DNA of 64,000 bases from Triparma verrucosa (lineage: Eukaryota > Sar > Bolidophyceae > Parmales > Triparmaceae). Below are positions 22,700 through 32,562 of this stretch, one piece after another (position 1 is the first letter of the stretch; every line of letters starts with the position of its first letter). The notes below the pieces were generated by a model. That model did no database searches, was not told the DNA's origin, and saw nothing but the letters and a program-made list of their open reading frames with translations. A program made the position numbers and the translations under genes. The stretch lies in assembly GCA_030267905.1 (NCBI GenBank), contig BRXX01000351.1:1-64000 (forward strand), read 5' to 3'.

Positions 22700-22795
22700 C
22701 TTTTAGTCAAATGACTGGAACCGAAAAAGTGATAATTTGTTTTTGGCAACGATAGCGTAAAGCTTTGAAGCTACTCTGCGACAGCTTGGCGCGAA

Positions 22796-24745
22796 ATGTA
22801 TTTTCGCATCCTTTTCGCGGTCGCCTTGCTGGTGGCTGTGGCTGTACTGAGTTTAGAGGCCAAAGAGGACGAACGGACTGCGCACCGTGAATCAATTCGT
22901 CAAAGTGGATTGAGCAATTTCAGGGGACTTCAGGACGACACTAGCGGTGACGGTGGGGGCGGGGGAGCTGGTGGGGAATCGGGTGCTAGAAGTGAGACCG
23001 GTGAAGCCCCTAGCGATGGTTCTGGAGGAAATGGAGATGCTGAAGATGATGACAAAAATGACAATGATAATACTGCTGGAGGAAACGAAAGTACGGGTGA
23101 CGAGGCTAATCAAGGAAGCGATGTAGGGGGTGAGGGAAATGGAGGCGATGGAGGCGGCGGAGGCGAAGATAATAAGAATCCGGATGATCCAGCTGTTAAC
23201 ACAACGACTGAAGCTCCGGCTGCAGCTCCGACTGCTCCGACTGCTGCGCCTCACGGGGGAGATGGAGGCGAAGGAGGCGAAGATAATAAGAATCCGGATG
23301 ATCCAGCTGTTAACACAACGACTGAAGCTCCGGCTGCAGCTCCGACTGCTCCGACTGCTGCGCCTCACGGGGGAGATGGAGGCAAAGGAGGCGAAGATAA
23401 TAAGAATCCGGATGATCCAGCAGTTAACACAACGACTGAAGCTCCGGCTGCAGCTCCGACTGCTCCGACTGCTGCGCCTCACGGGGGAAATGGAGGCGAA
23501 GGAGGCGAAGATAATAAGAATCCGGATGATCCAGCTGTTAACACAACGACTGAAGCTCCGGCTGCAGCTCCGACTGCTCCAACTGTTGCGCCTCACGGGG
23601 GAGATGGAGGCGAAGGAGGCGAAGATAATAAGAATCCGGATGATCCAGCTGTTAACACAACGACTGAAGCTCCGACTGTAGCTCCGACTACAGCTCGGCC
23701 TACAGCTGCACCAGCTGCACCTACAGCTGCACCTACCACGGCTACTCCTACAGCAGCGCCAACGACGGCCACCCCGACAGCTGCACCTACCAAAGCTACT
23801 CCGAGCCCCACGCCGAAGAGCCCGAAGGTTTGCCGCGACTGGACGTCGTGCGACACATGCACTAAGTCTAATGGCCTTCAGGCTGAGCACACTTACGGAT
23901 TTTGCGAGTGGAACTCGATCACTGAAGATTGCGAATTCACGACGAAGCAGATGACGTCCTCGACGGATATTTGCGAGACGCCGGCCTCAGGGTTCTCCAT
24001 CTTTACGGTGATGATTTTTGGGGCGGTCGGATTCATGGTTTACAAGAACCGGGGCAGGATCAGGGCAGCGATCCAAAGAAGGGGCGGCGGAATGGGCGGC
24101 TACGATAGAGTTCCGCTGGACAACAACAACGGGGGCGAAGATGAGTGGGACTGGGAGGAGGGAGGAGGAGGGGGGGGGGCGGGGCGCGGAGGAGGCTCCA
24201 TCGAGATGGGCGCGTTCGGTGGCCCCACACCTTCCAACGATGGCGTGGACGACTACCAACTGCAACAGGCATTGGCAGCCAGTCTCAGAGAACCCCAGCC
24301 GAGCGACTTGGGGAGCAGTGGCGGATCCAGGGGCAGCTCCGTCGGCAGCTCCACCAGCGGCACATCGGGCAGCAGAAAACCCAAGGGCATGAGCCTGAGC
24401 AAGCCCAGCAAACCCAGAGGCGCCGCGAAGAAGCCCATCAAACCACTCACGAAGAAACCGGCCGTCTCCCCTACCACGATACGGCCGCCACCAGCAGCAG
24501 CGGCGGCAGTGCCGCTTTCGAAACCCGTCTCCACAGATGACTTCTTTTCGCAATTCGGCGTGGACACAGGGGGGACACCAGAGTCGGGAACGGGAGCGGG
24601 AGCGGGAGCGGGGGTGGGAGCGGGAGGAGGGAAAGTAGGTAGCAGTAGCGACAACAACAACAGCATTGAGGATGATGGCAATCTTGATGCGGCGGGGTGG
24701 GACGACGGCGACGACTTAGACGACCTGCTTGACCTTTCAGATTAA
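22796..24745 (+). CDS. Single-pass membrane protein: signal peptide, mucin-like repeats, PSI-like domain, cytoplasmic UIM-like motif
   Basis: A single exon of 649 residues. A signal peptide (MYFRILFAVALLVAVAVL) leads into Gly/Asp/Glu-rich sequence and five near-identical 38-residue repeats containing EDNKNPDDPAVNTTTEAP, then Ala/Pro/Thr-rich stalk sequence, probably O-glycosylated. A Cys module (CRDWTSCDTCTKS, later GFCEWNS) has the PSI-domain layout. One transmembrane helix (FSIFTVMIFGAVGFMVYK) is followed by a basic, Gly-rich cytoplasmic tail. That tail carries DDYQLQQALAASLREPQ, which fits a ubiquitin-interacting motif, and an acidic end (DDLDDLLDLSD). A receptor or adhesion role is inferred; no matching named family is recalled. 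Repeat DNA identity points to recent expansion. Confidence 0.75.
   Translation: MYFRILFAVALLVAVAVLSLEAKEDERTAHRESIRQSGLSNFRGLQDDTSGDGGGGGAGGESGARSETGEAPSDGSGGNGDAEDDDKNDNDNTAGGNESTGDEANQGSDVGGEGNGGDGGGGGEDNKNPDDPAVNTTTEAPAAAPTAPTAAPHGGDGGEGGEDNKNPDDPAVNTTTEAPAAAPTAPTAAPHGGDGGKGGEDNKNPDDPAVNTTTEAPAAAPTAPTAAPHGGNGGEGGEDNKNPDDPAVNTTTEAPAAAPTAPTVAPHGGDGGEGGEDNKNPDDPAVNTTTEAPTVAPTTARPTAAPAAPTAAPTTATPTAAPTTATPTAAPTKATPSPTPKSPKVCRDWTSCDTCTKSNGLQAEHTYGFCEWNSITEDCEFTTKQMTSSTDICETPASGFSIFTVMIFGAVGFMVYKNRGRIRAAIQRRGGGMGGYDRVPLDNNNGGEDEWDWEEGGGGGGAGRGGGSIEMGAFGGPTPSNDGVDDYQLQQALAASLREPQPSDLGSSGGSRGSSVGSSTSGTSGSRKPKGMSLSKPSKPRGAAKKPIKPLTKKPAVSPTTIRPPPAAAAAVPLSKPVSTDDFFSQFGVDTGGTPESGTGAGAGAGVGAGGGKVGSSSDNNNSIEDDGNLDAAGWDDGDDLDDLLDLSD
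23141..23690 (+). repeat. Five in-frame 114-bp tandem repeats
   Basis: The landmark GAAGATAATAAGAATCCGG recurs at 23165, 23279, 23393, 23507 and 23621, exactly 114 bp apart. The units differ by only a few bases and encode 38-residue Thr/Pro/Ala repeats. Such identity predicts length variation between strains. Confidence 0.95.
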
Positions 24746-24813
24746 CAGATTGATAATTTAAAGTGAAAAATCAAAGTGAAGACAAATTCTTTATTATTTC
24801 AAGGGGGGCTGTT

Positions 24814-25989
24814 TTAGAGGGCGTTGATGGGACTGTTGGCGTGGGGTAAGTGAAAGGCGTCTTGGCTGGTTACGGTGGGGGAGGCTTGGGGGCGGGTTGT
24901 GGGTCGGAAGATGGCGGGTTTTAAGACGCACTCGTAGAGGACAATGAGGAAGAGGATGAAGACGTTGTAGAGCATAACTTGCATCAACCCCTGTAGAAAA
25001 TCGCTGAGTTCTGTGCCTTCCTCGTTGGTGAGTGCGTACATGACCAGCGCCTCAAGTGAGAAAGAAGAAAAGAGGATAAACTGCAGCCCTTCGATCCTGC
25101 CCATGTTGAGGTTCATCACGTCGCTCCAAGTTGGAGTTCTATGGCTAGGCAGCAGGGGAGGGATGCAGTAGGTCAAACCCCAACTTACGGCTAAGAAAGC
25201 TGATACCCACCAGGTGGGATGAGAAGGATTTCCACAGCGCTCAATATTCTCCATCTCGTCAATTTTGGCATCAGTGGTAGAGTCCATGATGCAGCGGAGT
25301 GCCTCAGCGCTGATGTAGAGCATCGGAATGAGGACGCCAGTAAGGGACTTGAATAGCGCCGTGACTACCGCTCCGAGCTTGCGATCAGAGAAATTCGAGT
25401 AGAGTTTAGCTGCGCCAAGGTAAAATGGTGGGAATATCAACGACAAAACACATGCCCAGATCAAAGGACCCGTCGACCCTATGGCATATCCTTGAATGGC
25501 ACAATAAGCTGCTGGCAGCAACGAACAGAGTCCAATAAACAGCTTCTCTTTCCTGCTCCCGAAGTTCCTTGGATTTCCAAGGGCAGCCGCGCCTGAGCAA
25601 ACCAAACCAAATATCTGAAACATCGTAGACGCAGCTACCAACCTCATATCCCCGTTTATAAGCGAACCCAAAACAAACCCATGCGGCACCAGCGCCCCCA
25701 ACACAAACACGAACCTCCACCTCCTCACAAACTTCCCCGTCTGAACATCCTCAGACGGTCTCGCTGCAGTTATTGAGCTGGGTGAGGAAGTCGTCTCTTC
25801 AAGGCTCTCCACTTTCCCCTCCAGCAGCTCGATCCTCTCTCCCTGCTCCCCGATCGTCTGCCCCTGCGAATTGATAGTCTGTCTCTGGTGCTCGACCTGC
25901 GTTTTAAGGGCCTTGACCTGCTCAACCTCCTTCTTCATTTCAGCAGCGTCGGCCTTGACCTGCTCCAAAGACCTTGTCAACTTATCCAT
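24814..25989 (-). CDS. Multi-spanning membrane protein with N-terminal coiled coil
   Basis: A single exon of 391 residues, opening with ATG in a strong GCCATGG context; the same frame is closed by a stop codon upstream. Residues 1-65 form a heptad coiled coil (LEQVKADAAEMKKEVEQVKA, then a Gln/Gly/Glu segment). About seven hydrophobic helices follow, for example FVFVLGALVPHGFVLGSLI, LIWACVLSLIFPPFYLGAA and VMLYNVFILFLIVLYECVL. The coiled coil may drive oligomerisation. I do not recognise the family. It has no introns, like its convergent neighbour (68 bp between stops). Confidence 0.65.
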   Translation of the reverse strand: MDKLTRSLEQVKADAAEMKKEVEQVKALKTQVEHQRQTINSQGQTIGEQGERIELLEGKVESLEETTSSPSSITAARPSEDVQTGKFVRRWRFVFVLGALVPHGFVLGSLINGDMRLVAASTMFQIFGLVCSGAAALGNPRNFGSRKEKLFIGLCSLLPAAYCAIQGYAIGSTGPLIWACVLSLIFPPFYLGAAKLYSNFSDRKLGAVVTALFKSLTGVLIPMLYISAEALRCIMDSTTDAKIDEMENIERCGNPSHPTWWVSAFLAVSWGLTYCIPPLLPSHRTPTWSDVMNLNMGRIEGLQFILFSSFSLEALVMYALTNEEGTELSDFLQGLMQVMLYNVFILFLIVLYECVLKPAIFRPTTRPQASPTVTSQDAFHLPHANSPINAL

Positions 25990-26806
25990 GGCGCTCGTCT
26001 GCGCCTCGAACTTCGCCGATATGGCGAGGAATCTTTTTCAATTGTCTGCGACCTTTCAGACATCGTGGCGTCGTGTTGGGGATAATTCAGGTGTGGGGGA
26101 GGGGAAGTTCAGACCCAACTGCACAGGAGGAAATTTTGGATGATCTGGTTTTCAGCGAATAAGCCTTCGTTAGATCTATATTTGATATATTAGCTTGTTA
26201 GGGGTATTAGTAGTGTGTACCGTTAAGGAAATTTGCGAGACAATACTGTAACGTGATTTTCGAGCGATTTCAGTGTTTGACTATTCAAACATTTTCTTGG
26301 TAGATTTTCGTCATATTCTTCACTTTGAGACCTCTTAAAGGAATAATATAATATTTAAAAGTACAAATAAGGGATTGAAAGTTGTTCCAAAATCCTTCCA
26401 AAAAATTGAATAAAATAACATCCAATATGGCCCAAAAGTGTTCTCATAGATAATTAAATTTACTCAGTATGGCAAATATGGAAGTATAAATCACTTATGA
26501 TCTAAATTCTATTTTGTTTCGAAATATTTCTTTTCTTGTAAAATTTAAAACAGTAAAAGTTCATCAAAAGATCTTGAGGTGAATAATATGGACAAAATTG
26601 ACCTCAAAAATATCTCAGTCTTGAGATATGCATTTCTCTGGGAAACGGTTTGCACTTTTCCTCCCTGATACTCCCTTTCGTACTCGTTCGCCAATGCTGT
26701 GCGCCCGCATGAAAGTCCGACGCAGCCTTTTTCTCGCCACTTATCAATTCTACATAAAAAAAAACAGCAGACGTTTTAGGAAAACAAATAAAAATCGTAC
26801 TCTTCA
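25990..26806. other. AT-rich intergenic region
   Basis: 817 bp with no supported exon between two same-direction minus-strand genes. It is clearly more AT-rich than the flanking genes, especially 26330-26620. It should contain the promoter of the coiled-coil membrane protein and the 3' end of APC8. No RNA gene or repeat was recognised. Confidence 0.5.
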
Positions 26807-28774
26807 TCAAGATCCAATTGCGATTCTCCGACTCCTAATGTCACGTAGCAAAGCTTTCGCCTCGTCCTTTTCGGGGCCAGGGAATTCCAAAAGCCTGCTG
26901 CAGTAGACTGTGGCCACGTCGAAGTTCCCGCTGTCCTTCATGTACTGCGCCAAGAACAAGAATGCCTCTGCCTCTGCTGCATCAAGGGCATCTTCATTTC
27001 CACTGCCCGACACGAGCCTCTGGTAGCACCTGGCCGCCTTTTCGTTCTCTCCCTCCTCCCTGTAGAGCTTGGCGAGCTTCCTGGTGGCGATGTTCTCGCG
27101 GTCGTTGGTGACGATTGCGCGCTCGTAACTTTTAATGGCCTCCTGCCGTCTGTCAAGGGAGAGGAAGCAGGAGCCCAGCGCGCACCACATCCTGGCGTCG
27201 TAGGGCCTCAGGGCGGCGGCCTTGCGGTAGTAGTAGAGCGCGTAGAGCAGCATGTTGAGAATTTCGTAAACCTGCCCGAGCCCGTACCACGCGCGGTAGT
27301 CCCTGGCATTGATGTCAACTGCCCGCCTGTACGCCTCAATGGCCGCGGAAGTTTTCCTCATCTCCACAAACTCGTGGCCCATGAGGGTCCACGCGCTCAA
27401 GAACTTGCGGTTGAGCTTGAGCGCTCGCTGAAAGTACTGCACGGCCTTGCCGTGGTTGCCCTTAAGGCTGTAGTAATTTCCGACGATGCAGCAAACCTCG
27501 GGCCGGTACTTGTCAACGGAGATGACCGACTGCGCCAGCGCGCTCAGTTCAGCCTTGCTCTCCTTCACGTACAGAATGTTGCTGAAGATGTCGATCATTT
27601 CCAGCCGGAACGGGTCGCGCTCGCACAGCTCCAGGAACTGTTCCTGTGCCCGGTCAAAGTCTCTCAAGTTGTAGTAGGCGAGGGCTGCAAGGAGTGAAGC
27701 GAGGGTTAAAATAAAGTTAGATTATATATTAGTACCACATTCCCAGCCCCTTCATTGTCACTGCACTCACCTGTCTGCGCCTTGAGGTAGTTGGAGTTGG
27801 GGAACAGTAAGGAGACGCGGTCAATAACCTGCAAAGCCTGCGCCGAAAAACACACCGCAAGAGAGAGAGAGTTAGAGACCAATTAACACTAGCATTAATA
27901 ACATATCAAGAGACGGTTCTCGGTCGCTTCGCTCCCTCAAAACATGCCCCCCTCCCTTGCTCACCTGATCGTTCTGCTGCTGCTCGCAGAAGACGTGAAT
28001 GAGGAAGAACAAGTACATCCAGCTGTCCGTGAGGGACTCGAGCGCGCGCTCCACGTCGTCGTGGATCACCGTGTTCTCGATACAGATCTCCGCCAAGTCC
28101 AGCCAGGCGGACCAGTTGTAGGGGAACGCAAGGATGGACTCGACAAATACGTCCTTGGCCATGTGGAGGAGGGATAGGGGAGGCTCCTCGAGGGAGCTTC
28201 CGGCCTCCTGTTGCAGGAGCTCCTTCAAGACAACTCCGTACATGTACAGCCCGAAGGCGTCGAGCTGATTGAGTTCTTTCGACCCGCTCAGCTCCGAGCG
28301 GAGTTTCTCGAGGTTGGGGTTGAGAACTTTGCTGCGTTCGAGGGGCTCAGCGAGCTCGACCATTTCCTCCTCCTTCTTCTTCTCGCCCGCCAGAAACAGG
28401 GAGTAGGCACGCACGAAAAGGCCCAGTCCCCCTAGGTATTCTTTGGGGGACCCATCAACGGACAGAATGTGAGCAGCCCTGTCGTACTCCCCAAGGTCGA
28501 GCAAGCTCTTGGCGAACACAATCTGGTTGGCGAGGCCGGCAGGGGTCGTCGGCGCCGCCGCCCCGTTCTCAGTAGACAAGTTATTCTTTGTCGGGGTCGT
28601 TTCTTGGACCAGCTCGTCACTTCCCTCTACGCCCTCCGTCTCGATTCCTACTAGTTGCTCCGCCGCCCACTTGGTCGCCAGCTTCAGGCCGTAATTGCTA
28701 CACTTGGACACGGCCTGCGTCAGGGCCTGCTGGGCCACGAGAGGATTCCACTCGATCCCACCAAGCTCCTCCAT
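26807..28774 (-). CDS. APC8: Anaphase-promoting complex subunit 8 / CDC23
   Basis: Exons (gene order) 27965-28774, 27771-27837 and 26807-27684 give 584 residues. APC8 is a TPR scaffold of the APC/C ubiquitin ligase that drives mitotic exit. The N-terminal APC8 domain is seen in CSNYGLKLATKWAAEQL and in FAKSLLDLGEYDRAAHIL. The TPR array follows, with family hallmarks AYYNLRDFDRAQEQF, YRPEVCCIVGNYYSLKGNH, AWTLMGHEFVEMRKTSAAIE and RAWYGLGQVYEILNMLLYAL. The 67-bp middle exon can use either of two nearby AGs; I use the upstream one (after GGCGCAG), which keeps frame and adds the conserved ALQVIDRVSLLFPNSNYLK. Confidence 0.94.
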
Positions 28775-29143
28775 TATCTATGTGTAGGTGGAGGGGTAAG
28801 ATCGCTATTGCTACGGTAGTGCTTTACGAAGAGGGAAATTGAATCGCCTCGGTGGGAATGGCAGGAGGACGGAAGGGAAAGGGAGGGAGGGGGGGAACGT
28901 TTACTCGGAGGCAGTCGTCTAAAGACTCGATTAACGTTCGAGAGAATCGTAAAAAAGCAGATGTGGATAATATATACCGGCAACAGACAGTATCGACACA
29001 GCTCAAGTGTGAAAGAAAGGTCGTTCTGGCTAGTATTCTGCCGCTTCGAGAAATCGAAAAATGGCTGGGAAATCAAAATTTATAATCCGCGTTATTCGCT
29101 TTAGTCAAACTTAGAGCGCCCAGCGTTCACTAACGCCGTGAAT
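28775..29143. other. Divergent intergenic region APC8 / Orai-like
   Basis: 369 bp between divergent starts at 28774 and 29144. A minus-strand frame of about 100 codons overlaps it but has no features of a protein domain. Likely promoters for both genes. Confidence 0.45.
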
Positions 29144-29908
29144 ATGTTTGCCCCCCTCACCGCTGGAATGAACGTGGCCGACATGGCGTGGGAAGGTAGG
29201 TTTGTACATTTGATTAAACTTTCGAAGTTTCGGCACTCCCACAAGCCCAGCACTAGCCCACCTCACAAGCACTAACCACGCTCTCCCCACCCAGTCAAGT
29301 GCCGAGAGGAAGACATGAAGCAGCGCGCACTAGAGAACGAGAGGAGGGCCATAGACGACGCTCGAAGGTCGGTGGATGAGAAGGCGCAGCAGCTCAAAGC
29401 GATCAGTCACCTGTCGGCCCTTATCGCTGGTTTCGCAATGGTTGTAATAGTTGAGATTCAGATCGACGACGACCTGAACCCCGTGCTGCTCTGCATTTTT
29501 GGCTTCACCACCGCCACGGTTGTGGGCTGTATGCTGATTGCGATGTTGAACTGCACCATGATGCTCGTCGCCATCCTGAGGTACAACTGCGTCTTGAGGG
29601 AAGTCCCCTTTCAGGACTTCTGGAAGATGAGGTGTGAGGAAGATTTCATCTTCGCCCTCCGCGTGTTTACTTACGGCATCCCGATGTTCATGTGCACCTT
29701 GGCAGAGATAGGGTGGGTAGTGTACAACGGCCACAACCAGAGAATTATAGCGGCCTCCATCATTACGGGGATAGCCGTGATCACGCTGCTCATGTGGATG
29801 TTGCACACCGAGCGAAAGTGGGGGGACTTCTTGCTTGGAGGATCGAACGCGAAGCTGTACGACCCGGGTTTGCGAAGCGACATGCTTGATGTGCAGCTGC
29901 AGCAGCAG

Positions 29909-29942
<34 letters not shown>

Positions 29943-30013
29943 CCGAAACTGAGCTGAAGGAGAATGGCGGCGTCGTTGAGGACGATGAATCGACCGGCAA
30001 CAATCGGAGATAA
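29144..30013 (+). CDS. Orai-like store-operated calcium channel
   Basis: Exons 29144-29195 and 29295-30013 give 256 residues. Animal Orai proteins form hexameric plasma-membrane Ca2+ channels opened by the ER sensor STIM. The first helix has the Orai pore pattern (LSALIAGFAMVVIVEIQID), whose glutamate (about residue 71) corresponds to the selectivity-filter Glu. Helices 2-4 follow: TATVVGCMLIAMLNCTMMLV, then FALRVFTYGIPMFMCTLAEI and IIAASIITGIAVITLLMWML. A basic cytosolic N-terminal helix precedes TM1. The C-terminal tail is a polyglutamine run encoded by CAG/CAA repeats in place of a clear STIM-binding coiled coil. The stop is 59 bp from the convergent SRP68 stop. Confidence 0.85.
29900..29941 (+). 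repeat. CAG/CAA repeat encoding polyglutamine
   Basis: An uninterrupted run of CAG then mixed CAA/CAG codons in the C-terminal tail of the Orai-like gene. Likely length-variable. Confidence 0.9.
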
Positions 30014-30072
30014 AATGAAAGCAATTATTAGCAATACTTTAGAAAATAAAAGGCAATTTCAACGCTAACTTA

Positions 30073-32118
30073 CTACCGTCTAAACCAACTCATCAATCCG
30101 CCCGACGCCTCCTCCTCCTCCTCCTCCTCCTCTTCTTCTTCTTCTTCCTCCTCCTCCTCGCCCTCCAAACCCAGCACAAGCTCGGGGAATTCCACAAAGT
30201 TGTAGGCGATGTCGAAGAATGTAGGCTTGCATGAAATGGGCTGCAGAATGGCCACGCTCGACACGTTTACCTTTCCCTCCTCGTCCATGCCGCTGTCAAA
30301 CTTGGAAAGTCTCCTGAGCAAGTCCCTGTTGGCCGACGAATCAACGCCCCCCCCGCTGCCCTCCAGGTAGGCTTTCGCGTGAGATCGGCACTTGGCCCCT
30401 GTGATGACGGTCTCGAGTTCCGCCATTTCAAAAACGAAACTGCTGTCAGAATCAAGGGTTTGAAATTGCTCCGCCGCCTCCGTAGCCAAGTTCTGCGCCA
30501 GCCCGAGCACTCCTGCGACCGAAAAAAAATCACGTGTTAGTAAGAAATTCAAATCCGTTCGGCTCCGTGCTTCGCTCGTTGCTCACCAATGGCGTTCTTG
30601 AACTCTCCGAGGTTCTCGTAGGTCAGGCCGAGCTTGTAGCATCTCAGCGCACGAAACCTCAAAACGTTGGCCTCGGCCAGCAAAATAAAATCATCGTCAG
30701 TCTGGCCGCCCCCGACGTCCCTGACGAGCTTCGCGCTCTGCAGCAAGCTGTCGTAGATGTGCACGAGCTCGTGGGGCAGCGTCGCCTCGTTCTCCTCCAG
30801 CTCCTTCACCATTTTCTCTCCCCTCTGCATCATGCACTTCAGCTTCTTGTATTTGAGGTAGCTTAAGAGCGAATTCATGTCTTGGACCGAGCCCTTGCCA
30901 TCGTTCAGCGCCCTACTGGCGGCATCCAGGACGTCGTCGTAGGCGCTCAGGGTCTGCACGTAGTAATTGTCAATCGCCTCGCTTTTGTCCTGCTCCAGCG
31001 TCGCCTCGAATTCCTTGTGCAAATCGCTCGCTTTGAGAAGCTTGACCTTGAGATTCGAGTCGGAAACTTTGATTACGGAGGCTCTGAAATTTATCGAATC
31101 GCTGTTCGTGCTGCTCTCCGCCTGCTTTTTCCTGCCCTCATCGAGCAGCGTCTGCAGCTTGGACTGCAGCAGCGAGGAGCCTGCTCCCAAATGGTCCAAA
31201 GAGTGAAGCAAATCCTGGGTGTCGAAGCTGGGACGAGCGAAGCGACGGAACGGGACGAGACGAGTTAGAAATTAATAAGGTAATGGTGACAGGATGAGTG
31301 GCCCGTAACAATTGAAAACAGTATCGAAGCACTTCCACCTTCTCACCTCTCGCCCCCGCTCTCCCCTCCGCCCATGTTGTACTTGCAGTATCTTATAGAC
31401 GGCACCATCTCCTCCACCCTAGAGCTAAAGAAGAACTTCTCGTCGGGAGTCGCATGCTGCGCTAGTTTGTCGAGGAGGCTCGAGGCAAGGGTGAAATGCT
31501 TGTGGGCGCTCTCCCAGCTCTCGAGTTCCAAGCAAAGGCAGCCCTGCATCCAGTTCGAGTAGGCAGTGGCCTCCACGGACGTCTTCTCGTCGGCCGCAAA
31601 GTCGCAGAGCTTATCGAGCCTTTCAGTGTACTTCGTGGCCTTCCTAAGCCTCGAAATGAACTGAGACCGCCGGCCCTTTCCACTTCCCTCCTGCACCATG
31701 GCCTCCTTGAGTTCCATGGCGAACGCCCAGCACCTCTCGGCCTCCACAAGTACGATCTCGAGGAATTCGTTGCTCTGACAGACCTCCTCCGTGACCTAGT
31801 GTCGGTAGAGCGTGTCGGTGGTGGTGGATTAGAGGACCTGACATGGAATTCAATGATGCTGCGCGAAAAACACCATCTCACCTCGTGCTTCTCGTACTTT
31901 CTATTCCTCTTCCCGCCCTCGCTGGAGCGGTTCATGAACTTGACGCTCTTCCTAATTCGCCGAAGCCGGCGGGACAGAAACGAGCAGTAGCCCGCGTAGT
32001 CATTGAACTTCAGCCCGTGGGTCTGCTGCTGGGAGGAAATAAGGGCGTGGATGCCGAGGGAAAGGGGAGGGGAGGGAGGGGTAGGAGGAGGAGGAGGCTC
32101 GACCGGATCATCAGACAT
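30073..32118 (-). CDS. SRP68: Signal recognition particle subunit SRP68
   Basis: Exons (gene order) 31882-32118, 31347-31795, 30587-31227 and 30073-30512 give 588 residues, close to the usual size (about 600). SRP68 binds 7S RNA with SRP72 in the particle that targets ribosomes to the ER. The RNA-binding N-terminal domain is seen in GLKFNDYAGYCSFLSRRLRR. Helical sequence follows (AFAMELKEAMVQEGSGKGRR, SNWMQGCLCLELESWESAHK), and the C-terminal SRP72-binding region has CKPTFFDIAYNFVEFPEL, a family hallmark. Near the end is a run of about 18 glutamates (GAG/GAA repeat), which is unusual. Intron 31228-31346 has the shared CTCGTCTCG...CGCTTCGCTCGTCCCAG ending. Confidence 0.93.
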
Positions 32119-32562
32119 GTCGTTTCTTTCTTAACAGTAACGAGGCACCGATACTTTGCCGATACTGAGGAACGGAATTGGGTAAGAGATAACAGGGTTT
32201 AAAGTGATTTGTTTGACGACGAAGACGTGAGTTCGAGGAAATAGAGGATTAAAATACTCCAGACTGAGCAACTTCTTTTTGTTCATTAACGTAATAAAAC
32301 GCCACGATGTAATCAGATCTCGGCCCAGGACAGTCGGGATTTTCTCACGTTCACTGTTGAAATAAAATAAAATAATTTCTCAATTTCTCTGGGAAAGGAA
32401 AACAAAATTCGACACGACCGAAGGCTGCACCTCCCACTAGAGTTGTTTTTTGACCAAAGACTTGCAAAAGGACCACCCAGTTGTGTCCCGGACCGACGAA
32501 GGAACCCAAAATTGAACAAACAATATTTTCCTAAAGTGGTTGCTGTATCGGCGTCATTCTGA
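32119..32562. other. Divergent intergenic region SRP68 / Spo11
   Basis: 444 bp with no supported exon. It separates divergent starts at 32118 and 32563 and is AT-rich in its middle. A short minus-strand frame (32313-32519) has no recognisable features. Confidence 0.45.

Noticed and set aside
22892..23890. 332-codon minus-strand frame opposite the 114-bp repeats
   Set aside because: Open only because the repeat unit lacks stop codons on the other strand; composition (Ser/Arg/Cys runs) is not protein-like.
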